Below are positions 46,477 through 54,538 of a stretch of 64,000 nt of DNA, one piece after another. A model generated the notes under the pieces. That model saw nothing but the letters and a program-made list of their open reading frames with translations. It made no database searches and was not told where the DNA came from. The DNA lies in contig JFHF01000036.1 in the NCBI GenBank assembly GCA_000648925.1, forward strand, positions 1 through 64,000, read 5' to 3'. This DNA comes from Caballeronia jiangsuensis. GTDB lineage: Bacteria; Pseudomonadota; Gammaproteobacteria; Burkholderiales; Burkholderiaceae. Positions within the stretch are counted from its first letter, which is position 1; each line of letters begins with the position of its first letter. The position numbers and the translations under genes are program-made.

Positions 46477-49170
46477 ATGTCCGCTGTACCCGACGAAGTT
46501 CTCAAATATGTCGCCAACGCCAAGGACGACGATCCTCAGGAAACCGCCGAGTGGCTCGACGCGCTCGATGGCGTAATTTCCGCGGTCGGTCCTGATCGCG
46601 CGCACTACCTGATCGAGAAACAGATCGAATTCGCTCGCGTGCATGGCGAGCACCTGCCGTTCTCGGCGAACACGCCGTACATCAACACGATCCCCGTCGC
46701 CGCGCAGGCGAAGAATCCGGGCGATCAGGACCTCGAACACCGCATCCGCTCGTACACCCGCTGGAACGCCATCGCGATGGTGCTGCGCGCGGGCAAGGAC
46801 ACGAACGTCGGCGGCCACATCGCTTCGTTCGCGTCCGCCGCAACGCTCTATGACGTCGGCTTCAATCACTTCTGGCACGCGCCGTCGAAAGAACACGGTG
46901 GCGATCTCGTGTTCGTGCAGGGCCACTCGTCGCCGGGTGTGTACTCGCGCGCGTTCCTGCTCGGTCGCCTGACCGATAAGCAACTGAACAACTTCCGTCA
47001 GGAAGTGGGCGGCGAGGGCATCTCCTCGTATCCGCACCCGTGGCTGATGCCGGACTTCTGGCAATTCCCGACCGTGTCGATGGGTCTCGGCCCGATCATG
47101 GCGATCTATCAGGCGCGCTTCATGAAGTACATGGCGGCGCGCGGCATCGCGAAGACGGACGGCCGCAAGGTCTGGGCGTTCCTCGGCGACGGCGAGACGG
47201 ACGAGCCGGAATCGCTCGGCGCGATCGGCATGGCCGGCCGCGAGCGTCTGGACAACCTCGTGTTCGTCATCAACTGCAATCTGCAGCGTCTGGACGGTCC
47301 GGTGCGCGGCAACGGCAAGATCATCCAGGAACTGGAAAGCGAATTCCGCGGCGCGGGCTGGAACGTCATCAAGGTCATCTGGGGCAGCCGCTGGGACGCG
47401 CTCTTCGCGCGCGACAAGACCGGCGCGCTGATGCGCCGCATGATGGAAGTCGTCGACGGCGAATACCAGACGTACAAGTCGGAGTCGGGCGCGTTCGTGC
47501 GCGAGCACTTCTTCAACACGCCGGAACTGAAGGCGCTGGTCGCCGACTGGTCCGATGACGACATCTGGAACCTGAACCGCGGCGGCCACGATCCGCACAA
47601 GATCTACGCGGCATTCGACGCCGCGACCAAGACGAAGGGCGCGCCGACCGTCATCCTCGCCAAGACCATCAAGGGCTATGGCATGGGCGAGCACGGTCAG
47701 GCGATGAACATCACGCACCAGCAGAAGAAGCTGCCGATCGACACGCTGAAGAAATTCCGCGACCAGTTCCGCCTGCCGCTCACCGACGAGCAGATCGCCG
47801 ACGTGCCGTACCTCACGTTCGAGGAAGGCTCGAAGGAGCTGGAGTACATGCGTCAGAAGCGCATGGACCTGGGCGGCTATCTGCCGTCGCGTCGCGAGAA
47901 AGCCGAATCCCTGCCGGTGCCGGCGCTCTCCGCATTCGAGCCGCTTCTGAAGGGCACGGGCGAAGGCCGCGAAATCTCCACGACGATGGCCTTCGTGCGG
48001 ATCCTGAACATCCTGCTGAAGGACAAGGCGCTCGGCAAGCGCGTCGTGCCGATCGTGCCGGACGAGTCGCGTACCTTCGGCATGGAAGGTCTTTTCCGTC
48101 AGATCGGCATCTGGAATCAGGAAGGCCAGAAGTACGTGCCGGAAGACTCCGACCAGCTGATGTTCTATCGCGAATCGGAGACGGGTCAGATTCTGCAGGA
48201 AGGCATCAACGAAGCGGGTGGCATGTGTGACTGGATCGCGGCCGCGACGTCGTACTCGACGCACGGCGAGATCATGATCCCGTTCTACATCTTCTACTCG
48301 ATGTTCGGCTTCCAGCGCATCGGCGATCTGGCATGGGCCGCGGGCGACATGCGTTCGCGCGGCTTCCTGCTGGGCGGCACCGCGGGCCGCACGACGCTCA
48401 ACGGCGAAGGCCTGCAGCACGAAGACGGCCACTCGCTCTTGTGGGCGGCGTCCGTCCCGAACTGCGTGAGCTACGACCCGACCTTCGGCTACGAGCTCGC
48501 GGTCATCATGCAGGACGGTCTGCGCCGCATGGTCGCGGATCAGGAAGACGTGTACTACTACATCACCGTGATGAACGAGAACTACGAGCATCCGGCGATC
48601 CCGCAAGGCGATGCCGTTGCTTCGGACATCATCAAGGGCATGTACGCGTTCAAGAAGGCCGAAGGCGCGGGCAAGGCGCACGTTCAGCTGATGGGCGCGG
48701 GCACGATCTTCAACGAAGTGATCGCCGCCGCCGATCTCCTGAAGAACGACTGGAACGTCACCGCCGATCTCTGGAGCGTGCCGAGCTTCACCGAACTGGC
48801 GCGCGACGGTCAGGCGTGCGAGCGCTGGAACCTGCTGCACCCGACGGAAGAGAAGCGCGTGCCGCACGTGAGCGCGCTGCTCAAGGGCGCGAAGGGCCCG
48901 GTGATCGCATCGACGGACTACATCCGTGCGCTCGTCGACCAGATCCGCGGCTATGTGCCGAACAAGTTCGTGGTGCTCGGCACCGACGGCTACGGCCGCT
49001 CGGATACGCGCGAGGCGCTGCGCCACTTCTTCGAAGTCGACCGCTACTGGGTGACGCTGGCCGCGCTGAACGCGCTGGCCGACGAAGGCACGATCGAGCG
49101 CAAGGTCGTCGCCGAGGCGATCAAGAAGTACAACCTCGACCCGTCCAAACCCAACCCGATGACCGTCTAA
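46477..49170 (+). CDS. aceE: Pyruvate dehydrogenase E1 component (homodimeric)
   Basis: 897 residues, close to E. coli AceE (887). The start at 46477 follows a CAGGAGA ribosome site. Thiamine-diphosphate binding is shown by GDGETDEPE beginning at residue 237 with the downstream NCNLQRLDGPVRGNGK. HIASFASAATLYDVGFNHFW near 110 and ETGQILQEGINEAGGMCDWI near 570 are also family-typical. It decarboxylates pyruvate and passes the acetyl group to lipoyl-AceF. It is the first gene of aceE-aceF-lpdA and is divergent from a two-component system 281 bp away. Confidence 0.97.
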   Translation: MSAVPDEVLKYVANAKDDDPQETAEWLDALDGVISAVGPDRAHYLIEKQIEFARVHGEHLPFSANTPYINTIPVAAQAKNPGDQDLEHRIRSYTRWNAIAMVLRAGKDTNVGGHIASFASAATLYDVGFNHFWHAPSKEHGGDLVFVQGHSSPGVYSRAFLLGRLTDKQLNNFRQEVGGEGISSYPHPWLMPDFWQFPTVSMGLGPIMAIYQARFMKYMAARGIAKTDGRKVWAFLGDGETDEPESLGAIGMAGRERLDNLVFVINCNLQRLDGPVRGNGKIIQELESEFRGAGWNVIKVIWGSRWDALFARDKTGALMRRMMEVVDGEYQTYKSESGAFVREHFFNTPELKALVADWSDDDIWNLNRGGHDPHKIYAAFDAATKTKGAPTVILAKTIKGYGMGEHGQAMNITHQQKKLPIDTLKKFRDQFRLPLTDEQIADVPYLTFEEGSKELEYMRQKRMDLGGYLPSRREKAESLPVPALSAFEPLLKGTGEGREISTTMAFVRILNILLKDKALGKRVVPIVPDESRTFGMEGLFRQIGIWNQEGQKYVPEDSDQLMFYRESETGQILQEGINEAGGMCDWIAAATSYSTHGEIMIPFYIFYSMFGFQRIGDLAWAAGDMRSRGFLLGGTAGRTTLNGEGLQHEDGHSLLWAASVPNCVSYDPTFGYELAVIMQDGLRRMVADQEDVYYYITVMNENYEHPAIPQGDAVASDIIKGMYAFKKAEGAGKAHVQLMGAGTIFNEVIAAADLLKNDWNVTADLWSVPSFTELARDGQACERWNLLHPTEEKRVPHVSALLKGAKGPVIASTDYIRALVDQIRGYVPNKFVVLGTDGYGRSDTREALRHFFEVDRYWVTLAALNALADEGTIERKVVAEAIKKYNLDPSKPNPMTV

Positions 49171-49198
49171 AGGCATCGCCCCCGTGCGTTGTGACGCA

Positions 49199-49223
49199 GC
49201 CTCCTTCCGAAGCGGAAGGAGGC
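49199..49223 (+). other. Intercistronic hairpin aceE/aceF
   Basis: A perfect 11-bp stem GCCTCCTTCCG/CGGAAGGAGGC with a 3-base loop, 28 bp after aceE and 28 bp before aceF. No U-tract follows, so it is not a normal terminator. It buries an AAGGAGG sequence. It may protect or process the mRNA. Confidence 0.7.
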
Positions 49224-49250
49224 CCGCGTGCAACCCAGGAGACACTAATA

Positions 49251-50885
49251 ATGAGTCAAGCGATCGAAGTCAAAGTGCCGGACATCGGCGATTTCAAGGA
49301 CATCCCCGTGATCGAAGTGCTGGTCAAGGTGGGTGATACGGTCGAACCCGAACAGTCGCTCGTCACGCTCGAATCCGACAAGGCGACGATGGACGTGCCG
49401 AGTTCGGCGGCGGGCACCGTGAAGGAGGTCAAGGTCAAGGTCGGCGACAACGTGTCGGAAGGCACGCTGATCGTCGTGCTGGAAGGTGGCGCATCCGCTG
49501 CCGCGCCGGCCGCCAAGCAGGAAGCGGCCGCACCGGCACCGGCGGCGGCGCCCGCTGCGGCGCCCGCGGCGAGCGGCGGCGGTTCCATCGAAGTGAAGGT
49601 GCCGGACATCGGCGACTTCAAGGACATTCCGGTCATCGAGATCGGCGTGAAGGTCGGCGACAAGGTCGAGAAGGAGCAGTCGCTCGTCACGCTCGAATCC
49701 GACAAGGCGACGATGGACGTGCCGAGCCCCGAGGCGGGCACGGTGAAGGAACTGAAGGTCAAGATCGGCGACACGGTTTCCGAAGGCACGCTGATCGTCG
49801 TGCTGGAAGGCGGCGCTGGAGCGGCTGCGCCCGCGGCGGCTCCCGCGCCCGCGAAGCCGGTCGAAGTGCCGTCCGATGCGCCCGTGAAACCCGCTCCCGC
49901 GAAAGAGGCGCCGTCCGCGCTCGCGCAGGCGCCCCTGATGCCTGCCGGCGACGGCACGCGCACGTCGAGCCACGCGTCGCCGTCGGTGCGCAAGTTCGCG
50001 CGCGACCTGGGCGTTGATGTGTCGCGTGTGCGCGGCAGCGGTCCGAAAGGCCGCATCACGCAGGGCGACATCACCGCGTTCGTCAAGGGCGTGATGTCGG
50101 GACAGGGTGCGGCGCCCGCAGCGGCTGCACCGGCTGGCGGTGGCGGCGGCGAGCTGGGTCTCCTGCCGTGGCCGAAGATCGATTTCACGAAGTTCGGGCC
50201 GATCGATCCGAAGCCGCTGTCGCGCATCAAGAAGATCTCGGGTGCGAACCTGCATCGCAACTGGGTGATGATCCCGCACGTCACGAACAACGACGAAGCC
50301 GACATCACCGAGCTCGAAGAACTGCGCGTCAAGCTGAACAAGGAACACGAAAAGGCGGGCGTGAAGTTCACGATGCTCGCGTTCGTCATCAAGGCCGTGG
50401 TCTCGGCGCTCAAGAAGTTCCCGGACTTCAACGCGAGCCTGGACGGCGACAACCTCGTGTTCAAGAAGTACTACCACATCGGTTTCGCGGCCGATACGCC
50501 GAACGGCCTCGTCGTTCCGGTGATCCGCGACGCGGACAAGAAGGGCCTCGTCGATATCGCCAAGGAAATGGCGGAGCTGTCGAAGCTCGCGCGCGACGGG
50601 AAGCTCAAGCCCGATCAGATGCAGGGCGGCTGCTTCTCGATCTCGTCGCTGGGCGGCATCGGCGGAACGCACTTCACGCCGATCATCAACGCGCCCGAAG
50701 TCGCGATTCTCGGCCTGTCGCGCGGTCAGATGAAGCCGGTGTGGGACGGCAAGCAGTTCGTGCCGCGCCTCACGCTGCCGATGTCGCTGTCGTACGACCA
50801 TCGCGTCATCGACGGTGCGGCCGCCGCGCGCTTCAACGCTTATCTGTCGGCGATTCTGGGCGATTTCCGTCGCGTCATTCTCTGA
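49251..50885 (+). CDS. aceF: Dihydrolipoamide acetyltransferase (E2)
   Basis: 544 residues. Two lipoyl domains with lipoylated lysines Lys44 and Lys152 (ESDKATMDVP each), separated by Ala/Pro-rich linkers. A peripheral-subunit-binding domain follows near 240-285 (ASPSVRKFARDLG, VRGSGPKGRITQGDI). The catalytic domain ends with SYDHRVIDGA, where His517 is the active-site base. It transfers acetyl groups to CoA and forms the complex core. A CAGGAGA site precedes the ATG. E. coli has three lipoyl domains; two here is usual for Burkholderiales. Confidence 0.97.
   Translation: MSQAIEVKVPDIGDFKDIPVIEVLVKVGDTVEPEQSLVTLESDKATMDVPSSAAGTVKEVKVKVGDNVSEGTLIVVLEGGASAAAPAAKQEAAAPAPAAAPAAAPAASGGGSIEVKVPDIGDFKDIPVIEIGVKVGDKVEKEQSLVTLESDKATMDVPSPEAGTVKELKVKIGDTVSEGTLIVVLEGGAGAAAPAAAPAPAKPVEVPSDAPVKPAPAKEAPSALAQAPLMPAGDGTRTSSHASPSVRKFARDLGVDVSRVRGSGPKGRITQGDITAFVKGVMSGQGAAPAAAAPAGGGGGELGLLPWPKIDFTKFGPIDPKPLSRIKKISGANLHRNWVMIPHVTNNDEADITELEELRVKLNKEHEKAGVKFTMLAFVIKAVVSALKKFPDFNASLDGDNLVFKKYYHIGFAADTPNGLVVPVIRDADKKGLVDIAKEMAELSKLARDGKLKPDQMQGGCFSISSLGGIGGTHFTPIINAPEVAILGLSRGQMKPVWDGKQFVPRLTLPMSLSYDHRVIDGAAAARFNAYLSAILGDFRRVIL
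49593..49639. repeat. 47-nt exact repeat, copy 1 (aceF lipoyl domain 2)
   Basis: Identical base for base to 51282-51328 in lpdA; similarity continues for about 170 bp with scattered changes. It marks a lipoyl domain shared between E2 and E3. Confidence 0.85.
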
Positions 50886-50906
50886 TCTTCGGATCTGGCC
50901 GACGGC

Positions 50907-50935
50907 GGGACCTCGGGGCTTTGCCCTGAGGTCCC
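50907..50935 (+). other. Intercistronic hairpin aceF/lpdA
   Basis: GGGACCTCGGG pairs with CCCTGAGGTCCC across a short loop, 21 bp after aceF. There is no U-tract, so read-through to lpdA is expected. It may stabilise the upstream mRNA or adjust subunit ratios. Confidence 0.65.
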
Positions 50936-50960
50936 ATCCGCACATCTCTTAGGGGACAAC

Positions 50961-53024
50961 ATGAGTCTCGTCGAACTAAAAGTACCCGACATCGGCGACT
51001 TCTCCGATGTCGATGTCATCGAAGTCAATATCAAACCCGGCGACAGCATCGAAAAGGAACAGGGCGTCATCACGCTCGAAACCGACAAAGCCACGATGGA
51101 AGTGCCCGCCGATGTCGCGGGCACGATCAAGGAAGTGAAGGTCAAGCAGGGCGACAAGGTCAGCCAGGGCTCGGTCATCGCGATGATCGAAACGCAAGGC
51201 GCAGGCGCTGCCGCGGCACCCGCTGCCGCGCCGGCTCCCGCCGCTGCGCCCGCGAAGGCCGCGGGTGGCGCCGTGCAGGACGTGAAGGTGCCGGACATCG
51301 GCGACTTCAAGGACATTCCGGTCATCGAAGTGCATGTGAAGCCGGGCGATACGGTCGAGAAGGAGCAGTCGCTCATCACGCTCGAATCCGACAAGGCCAC
51401 GATGGACGTGCCTTCTCCGGCTGCGGGCACGGTGAAGGAAGTGAAGGTGAAGGTCGGTGACAACGTGTCGGAAGGCACGCTCGTCCTGACGCTCGAAGCC
51501 GGCGACGCGGCTCCCGCGGCCGCGCCGCAGAAGGCCGCTCCGGCAGCCGCCGCAGCCGCTCCGGCGTCCGCGTCCGCGCCCGCGCCGCAGGCGGGCAGCT
51601 ACTCCGGCGCCGCCGATGTCGAATGCGACATGCTCGTGATCGGCGCCGGCCCCGGCGGTTACTCGGCGGCCTTCCGGTCCGCCGATCTCGGCATGAAGAC
51701 GGTGCTCGTCGAACGTTATTCGACGCTGGGCGGCGTGTGTCTGAACGTCGGCTGCATTCCGTCGAAGGCGCTGCTGCACACCGCGCTCGTCATCGACGAA
51801 GCGGCGGAACTCGCGGCGCACGGCATCAGCTTCGGCGAGCCGAAAGTCGATCTCGACAAGCTGCGCGGCTTCAAGGAAGGCGTCGTCAAGAAGCTGACCG
51901 GCGGTCTCGCGGGCATGGCGAAGGCGCGCAAGGTGCAGGTGGTCACGGGCGTCGGCAATTTCGTCGATCCGAACCATATGGAAGTGCAGGGCGCGGACGG
52001 CAAGAAGGTCGTGAAGTTCAAGCAGGCGATCATCGCGGCCGGCTCGCAAGCCGTGAAGCTGCCGTTCTTCCCGGACGATCCGCGTGTCGTCGATTCGACC
52101 GGCGCGCTCGAACTGCGTCAGTTGCCGAAGCGCATGCTCGTGGTGGGCGGCGGCATCATCGGACTGGAAATGGCGACCGTTTATTCGACGCTCGGCGCGG
52201 ACATCGATGTCGTCGAAATGCTCGATGGCCTGATGCTCGGCGCGGACCGCGATCTCGTGAAGGTGTGGGAGAAGTTCAATTCCAAGCGCTTCACGAACGT
52301 GATGCTCAAGACCAAGACGACCAAGGCCGAGGCCAAGGAAGACGGCATCTACGTGACCTTCGAAGGCGAGAAGGCTCCGAGCGAGCCGCAGCGCTACGAC
52401 CTCGTTTTGCTCGCGGTCGGACGCAGCCCGAACGGCGGCAAGGTCGGCGCGGACAAGGCCGGCGTGGCGGTGACGGATCGCGGCTTCATCAACGTCGACA
52501 AACAGATGCGCACCAACGTTCCGCACATCTTCGCGATCGGCGATCTCGTCGGCCAGCCGATGCTCGCGCACAAGGCCGTGCACGAAGGCCATGTCGCGGC
52601 GGAAGCGGCGCACGGCGAGAAGGCGTATTTCGACGCGTTGCAGATTCCGTCGGTGGCGTACACCGATCCGGAAGTGGCGTGGGCCGGCAAGACGGAAGAC
52701 CAGTGCAAGGCCGAAGGCATCAAGTTCGGCAAGGCAGTGTTCCCGTGGGCCGCTTCGGGCCGCGCGATCGCGAATGGCCGCGACGAGGGCTTCACCAAGC
52801 TGATCTTCGATGAAGAGACGCATCGTGTGATCGGCGGCGGCATCGTCGGTCTGAACGCGGGCGATCTGATCAGCGAAGTGTGTCTCGCGATCGAGATGGG
52901 CGCGGACGCAACCGATATCGGCAAGACGATCCATCCGCACCCGACGCTCGGCGAATCGGTCGGGATGGCCGCCGAGCTGTACGAAGGCGTGTGCACGGAC
53001 CTGCCGCCGCAGCGCAAGAAGTAA
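50961..53024 (+). CDS. lpdA: Dihydrolipoyl dehydrogenase (E3) with two N-terminal lipoyl domains
   Basis: 687 residues against about 475 for a bare E3. Two lipoyl domains carry Lys43 (ETDKATMEVP) and Lys145 (ESDKATMDVP), each followed by an Ala/Pro linker. The flavoprotein begins near 215 with the FAD motif VIGAGPGGYSAAFR, then redox-active Cys260 and Cys265 in GGVCLNVGCIPSK, the NAD motif VVGGGIIGLEMA near 395, and catalytic His660 in HPHPTLGES. It reoxidises dihydrolipoamide. One lipoyl domain on E3 is known in Neisseria and Ralstonia; two is unusual. It is the last gene of the operon, 75 bp after aceF. Confidence 0.95.
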   Translation: MSLVELKVPDIGDFSDVDVIEVNIKPGDSIEKEQGVITLETDKATMEVPADVAGTIKEVKVKQGDKVSQGSVIAMIETQGAGAAAAPAAAPAPAAAPAKAAGGAVQDVKVPDIGDFKDIPVIEVHVKPGDTVEKEQSLITLESDKATMDVPSPAAGTVKEVKVKVGDNVSEGTLVLTLEAGDAAPAAAPQKAAPAAAAAAPASASAPAPQAGSYSGAADVECDMLVIGAGPGGYSAAFRSADLGMKTVLVERYSTLGGVCLNVGCIPSKALLHTALVIDEAAELAAHGISFGEPKVDLDKLRGFKEGVVKKLTGGLAGMAKARKVQVVTGVGNFVDPNHMEVQGADGKKVVKFKQAIIAAGSQAVKLPFFPDDPRVVDSTGALELRQLPKRMLVVGGGIIGLEMATVYSTLGADIDVVEMLDGLMLGADRDLVKVWEKFNSKRFTNVMLKTKTTKAEAKEDGIYVTFEGEKAPSEPQRYDLVLLAVGRSPNGGKVGADKAGVAVTDRGFINVDKQMRTNVPHIFAIGDLVGQPMLAHKAVHEGHVAAEAAHGEKAYFDALQIPSVAYTDPEVAWAGKTEDQCKAEGIKFGKAVFPWAASGRAIANGRDEGFTKLIFDEETHRVIGGGIVGLNAGDLISEVCLAIEMGADATDIGKTIHPHPTLGESVGMAAELYEGVCTDLPPQRKK
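51282..51328. repeat. 47-nt exact repeat, copy 2 (lpdA lipoyl domain 2)
   Basis: Same 47 bases as 49593-49639 in aceF. The encoded domain differs from the first aceF lipoyl domain at only about 9 of 74 residues, far closer than to its own neighbour in LpdA. Confidence 0.85.
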
Positions 53025-53047
53025 GCGTTCGCGCTTCGGGAAGTGCA

Positions 53048-53080
53048 AAGGCGCGCTCCTTAACGGGGGCGCGCCTTTTT
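53048..53080 (+). terminator. Terminator of the pdh operon
   Basis: AAGGCGCGC/GCGCGCCTT stem with a 10-base loop, then TTTTT, 24 bp after the lpdA stop. Confidence 0.85.
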
Positions 53081-53113
53081 CATTTGCAGCGTAAACGGCG
53101 GACGACAAACGAC

Positions 53114-53142
53114 AAAAAACCCGGCACGTTGGCCGGGTTTTT
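53114..53142. terminator. Bidirectional terminator between lpdA and phaP
   Basis: AAACCCGGC/GCCGGGTTT stem with A-run before and T-run after, so it can serve both strands; it lies 45 bp beyond the phasin stop. Confidence 0.85.
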
Positions 53143-53186
53143 CGTCATGCGTGCTGCATCAAACCGGGCAGGGCCCGGCAGCAAAC

Positions 53187-53762
53187 TTACGCAACCGACT
53201 TCTTGGCAGCGCGCGAAGCTTGCTCGGTCGCTTGCGTAGCGGCCTTCGTCGCAGCCGTAGCGGCAGCGTTGAAGTTGCTTTCAGCGATTTCGACAGCTTG
53301 CTTCGTTGCCTTGTGAACCGTTTCGTACGTCGTGTTGGCAGCGGTGATAGCCGACTTCATCACTGCGACAGCCGTTTCCGAACCGGCCGGTGCGTTCTTC
53401 GCGACGTTGTCGACGAGCGTTTGCACCTTGCGGTTTTGCTCTTCGTACTGCGCTTCCGCGACGCGGGCGAATTCAGCTTGCGTGGCCGACGCGATTTCAT
53501 ACAGGTGACGGCCATACGACAGCACCTTTTCCGCGACCGGCTGCGTCAGGCTGGCTTGCAGCGCGAGCAGTTCTTGCGCGTCCTTCACCGACAGCGCGCG
53601 TTGCGCGTTTTCCTGGCTTTCGGCCAGCGTCGACTTCACGACTTGCAGGTTCAGTTCGACCAGCTTCTCGACGCCTTCGAATGCCTTGTTCGTCAGACCG
53701 AACAGCGTGTCGAAGTTAGCTTTTTGTGCAGCGGCGATTTGCTCGGGGGTCAACAGCGTCAT
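53187..53762 (-). CDS. phaP: Phasin family protein
   Basis: 191 residues, all alpha-helical with a long Ala/Thr/Lys-rich C-terminus. It begins TLLTPEQIAAAQKANFDTLF and contains KAFEGVEKLVELNLQVVKST, the phasin_2 signature. The 3' part (ESNFNAAATAATKAATQATEQA) is amphipathic. Phasins coat polyhydroxybutyrate granules and control their number and size. It is monocistronic: its own promoter lies at 53877-53904 and a terminator follows. Codon choice is strongly biased, as expected for a very highly expressed gene. Confidence 0.95.
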   Translation of the reverse strand: MTLLTPEQIAAAQKANFDTLFGLTNKAFEGVEKLVELNLQVVKSTLAESQENAQRALSVKDAQELLALQASLTQPVAEKVLSYGRHLYEIASATQAEFARVAEAQYEEQNRKVQTLVDNVAKNAPAGSETAVAVMKSAITAANTTYETVHKATKQAVEIAESNFNAAATAATKAATQATEQASRAAKKSVA

Positions 53763-53876
53763 CTCAGGCTCCTGATGGCCGACCCATCAAACGCGGGTCG
53801 TGGTTTGGGTAGATCCGGCGCGATGAACCTGGCCGGCTAGGTGCAACTGCAATTGGTGCGTCGCAACATGAGACCC

Positions 53877-53904
53877 ATTTTAGAGATATTCCGATGGATG
53901 TCAA
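53877..53904 (-). promoter_or_regulatory. Sigma-70 promoter of phaP
   Basis: Minus strand: perfect TTGACA (53904-53899), a 16-bp spacer and TAAAAT (53882-53877). The predicted start is near 53870, giving a leader of about 108 nt. Confidence 0.75.
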
Positions 53905-53911
53905 GCACTTT

Positions 53912-53926
53912 TTGTGCGCCGCACAA
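53912..53926. promoter_or_regulatory. Palindromic operator candidate upstream of phaP
   Basis: TTGTGCGCCGCACAA, a perfect 15-bp palindrome just upstream of the phaP -35. A TGC/GCA-rich dyad at a phasin promoter fits binding by PhaR, the PHB-responsive repressor; this assignment is inference. Confidence 0.5.
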
Positions 53927-54475
53927 TGAATCGAAATTGTATGTTAAACAAGGACTTAGTTGCTAGAAAAACGTGTGGGGGACGCATCCGTGGAAACCCT
54001 GAGCATTCAGGCTGCACATGGGCTTCCAGAGCTTCTGTTGCTCTTTACTGAAGTAGATGAGAACACGCCCGGATGAAGATTTGATGTTGCCCGCGCGCCC
54101 GAAGTCTGAGTCTTATCGCGATGCAAAACGAGAAGTTTCTGAAGATTGTCTTAATTTTAAGATGTTGCCGTACACCAAATTGTTGAAGAAACGTTAACAT
54201 TTCGGCTGTCCGATCTGTCGCGTGTTTGTTCGCGGCATCCGACCGCTCCCTCCGTCGATTCGAAGTTCTGCGTTTTGTCCGACTCGGTTCACACGTTTAA
54301 CTAAAGTCGTGGAAAGTTTTGCCGATAGTGCGTTTGCCGTCGTGTAGAAAAGCGCGCTTTTGGCAGCACGGTTCCGCCGGGACGATCGTTTTTTCCGATC
54401 GAGGCGCGCTGTTGATCGGCAATATGCAATCCAGGCTTACAACTCAGTTTAACGAGTGCCGATAAGTGCTTAATA

Positions 54476-54504
54476 TTGCTTAAATTTCGTTGCTTCACTA
54501 CACT
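54476..54504 (+). promoter_or_regulatory. Sigma-70 promoter of the PBP7-like gene
   Basis: TTGCTT (54476-54481), a 17-bp spacer and TACACT (54499-54504); the start is predicted about 28 bp before the ATG at 54539. Confidence 0.65.
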
Positions 54505-54538
54505 TGGCGGTACCCTCCAGCCGCCCAACAGAACACTA

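Larger units (their letters stand above)
53763..54538. other. 776-bp gap between phaP and the PBP7-like gene
   Basis: The left part holds the phasin promoter and palindrome; the right end holds the promoter of the endopeptidase gene. The middle (53940-54470) is AT-richer than average and has small hairpins (for example CCTGA-N4-TCAGG at 53998-54011 and a weak stem before TTTTTT near 54385), but no reading frame with coding character. A small RNA is possible but unsupported. Confidence 0.5.
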
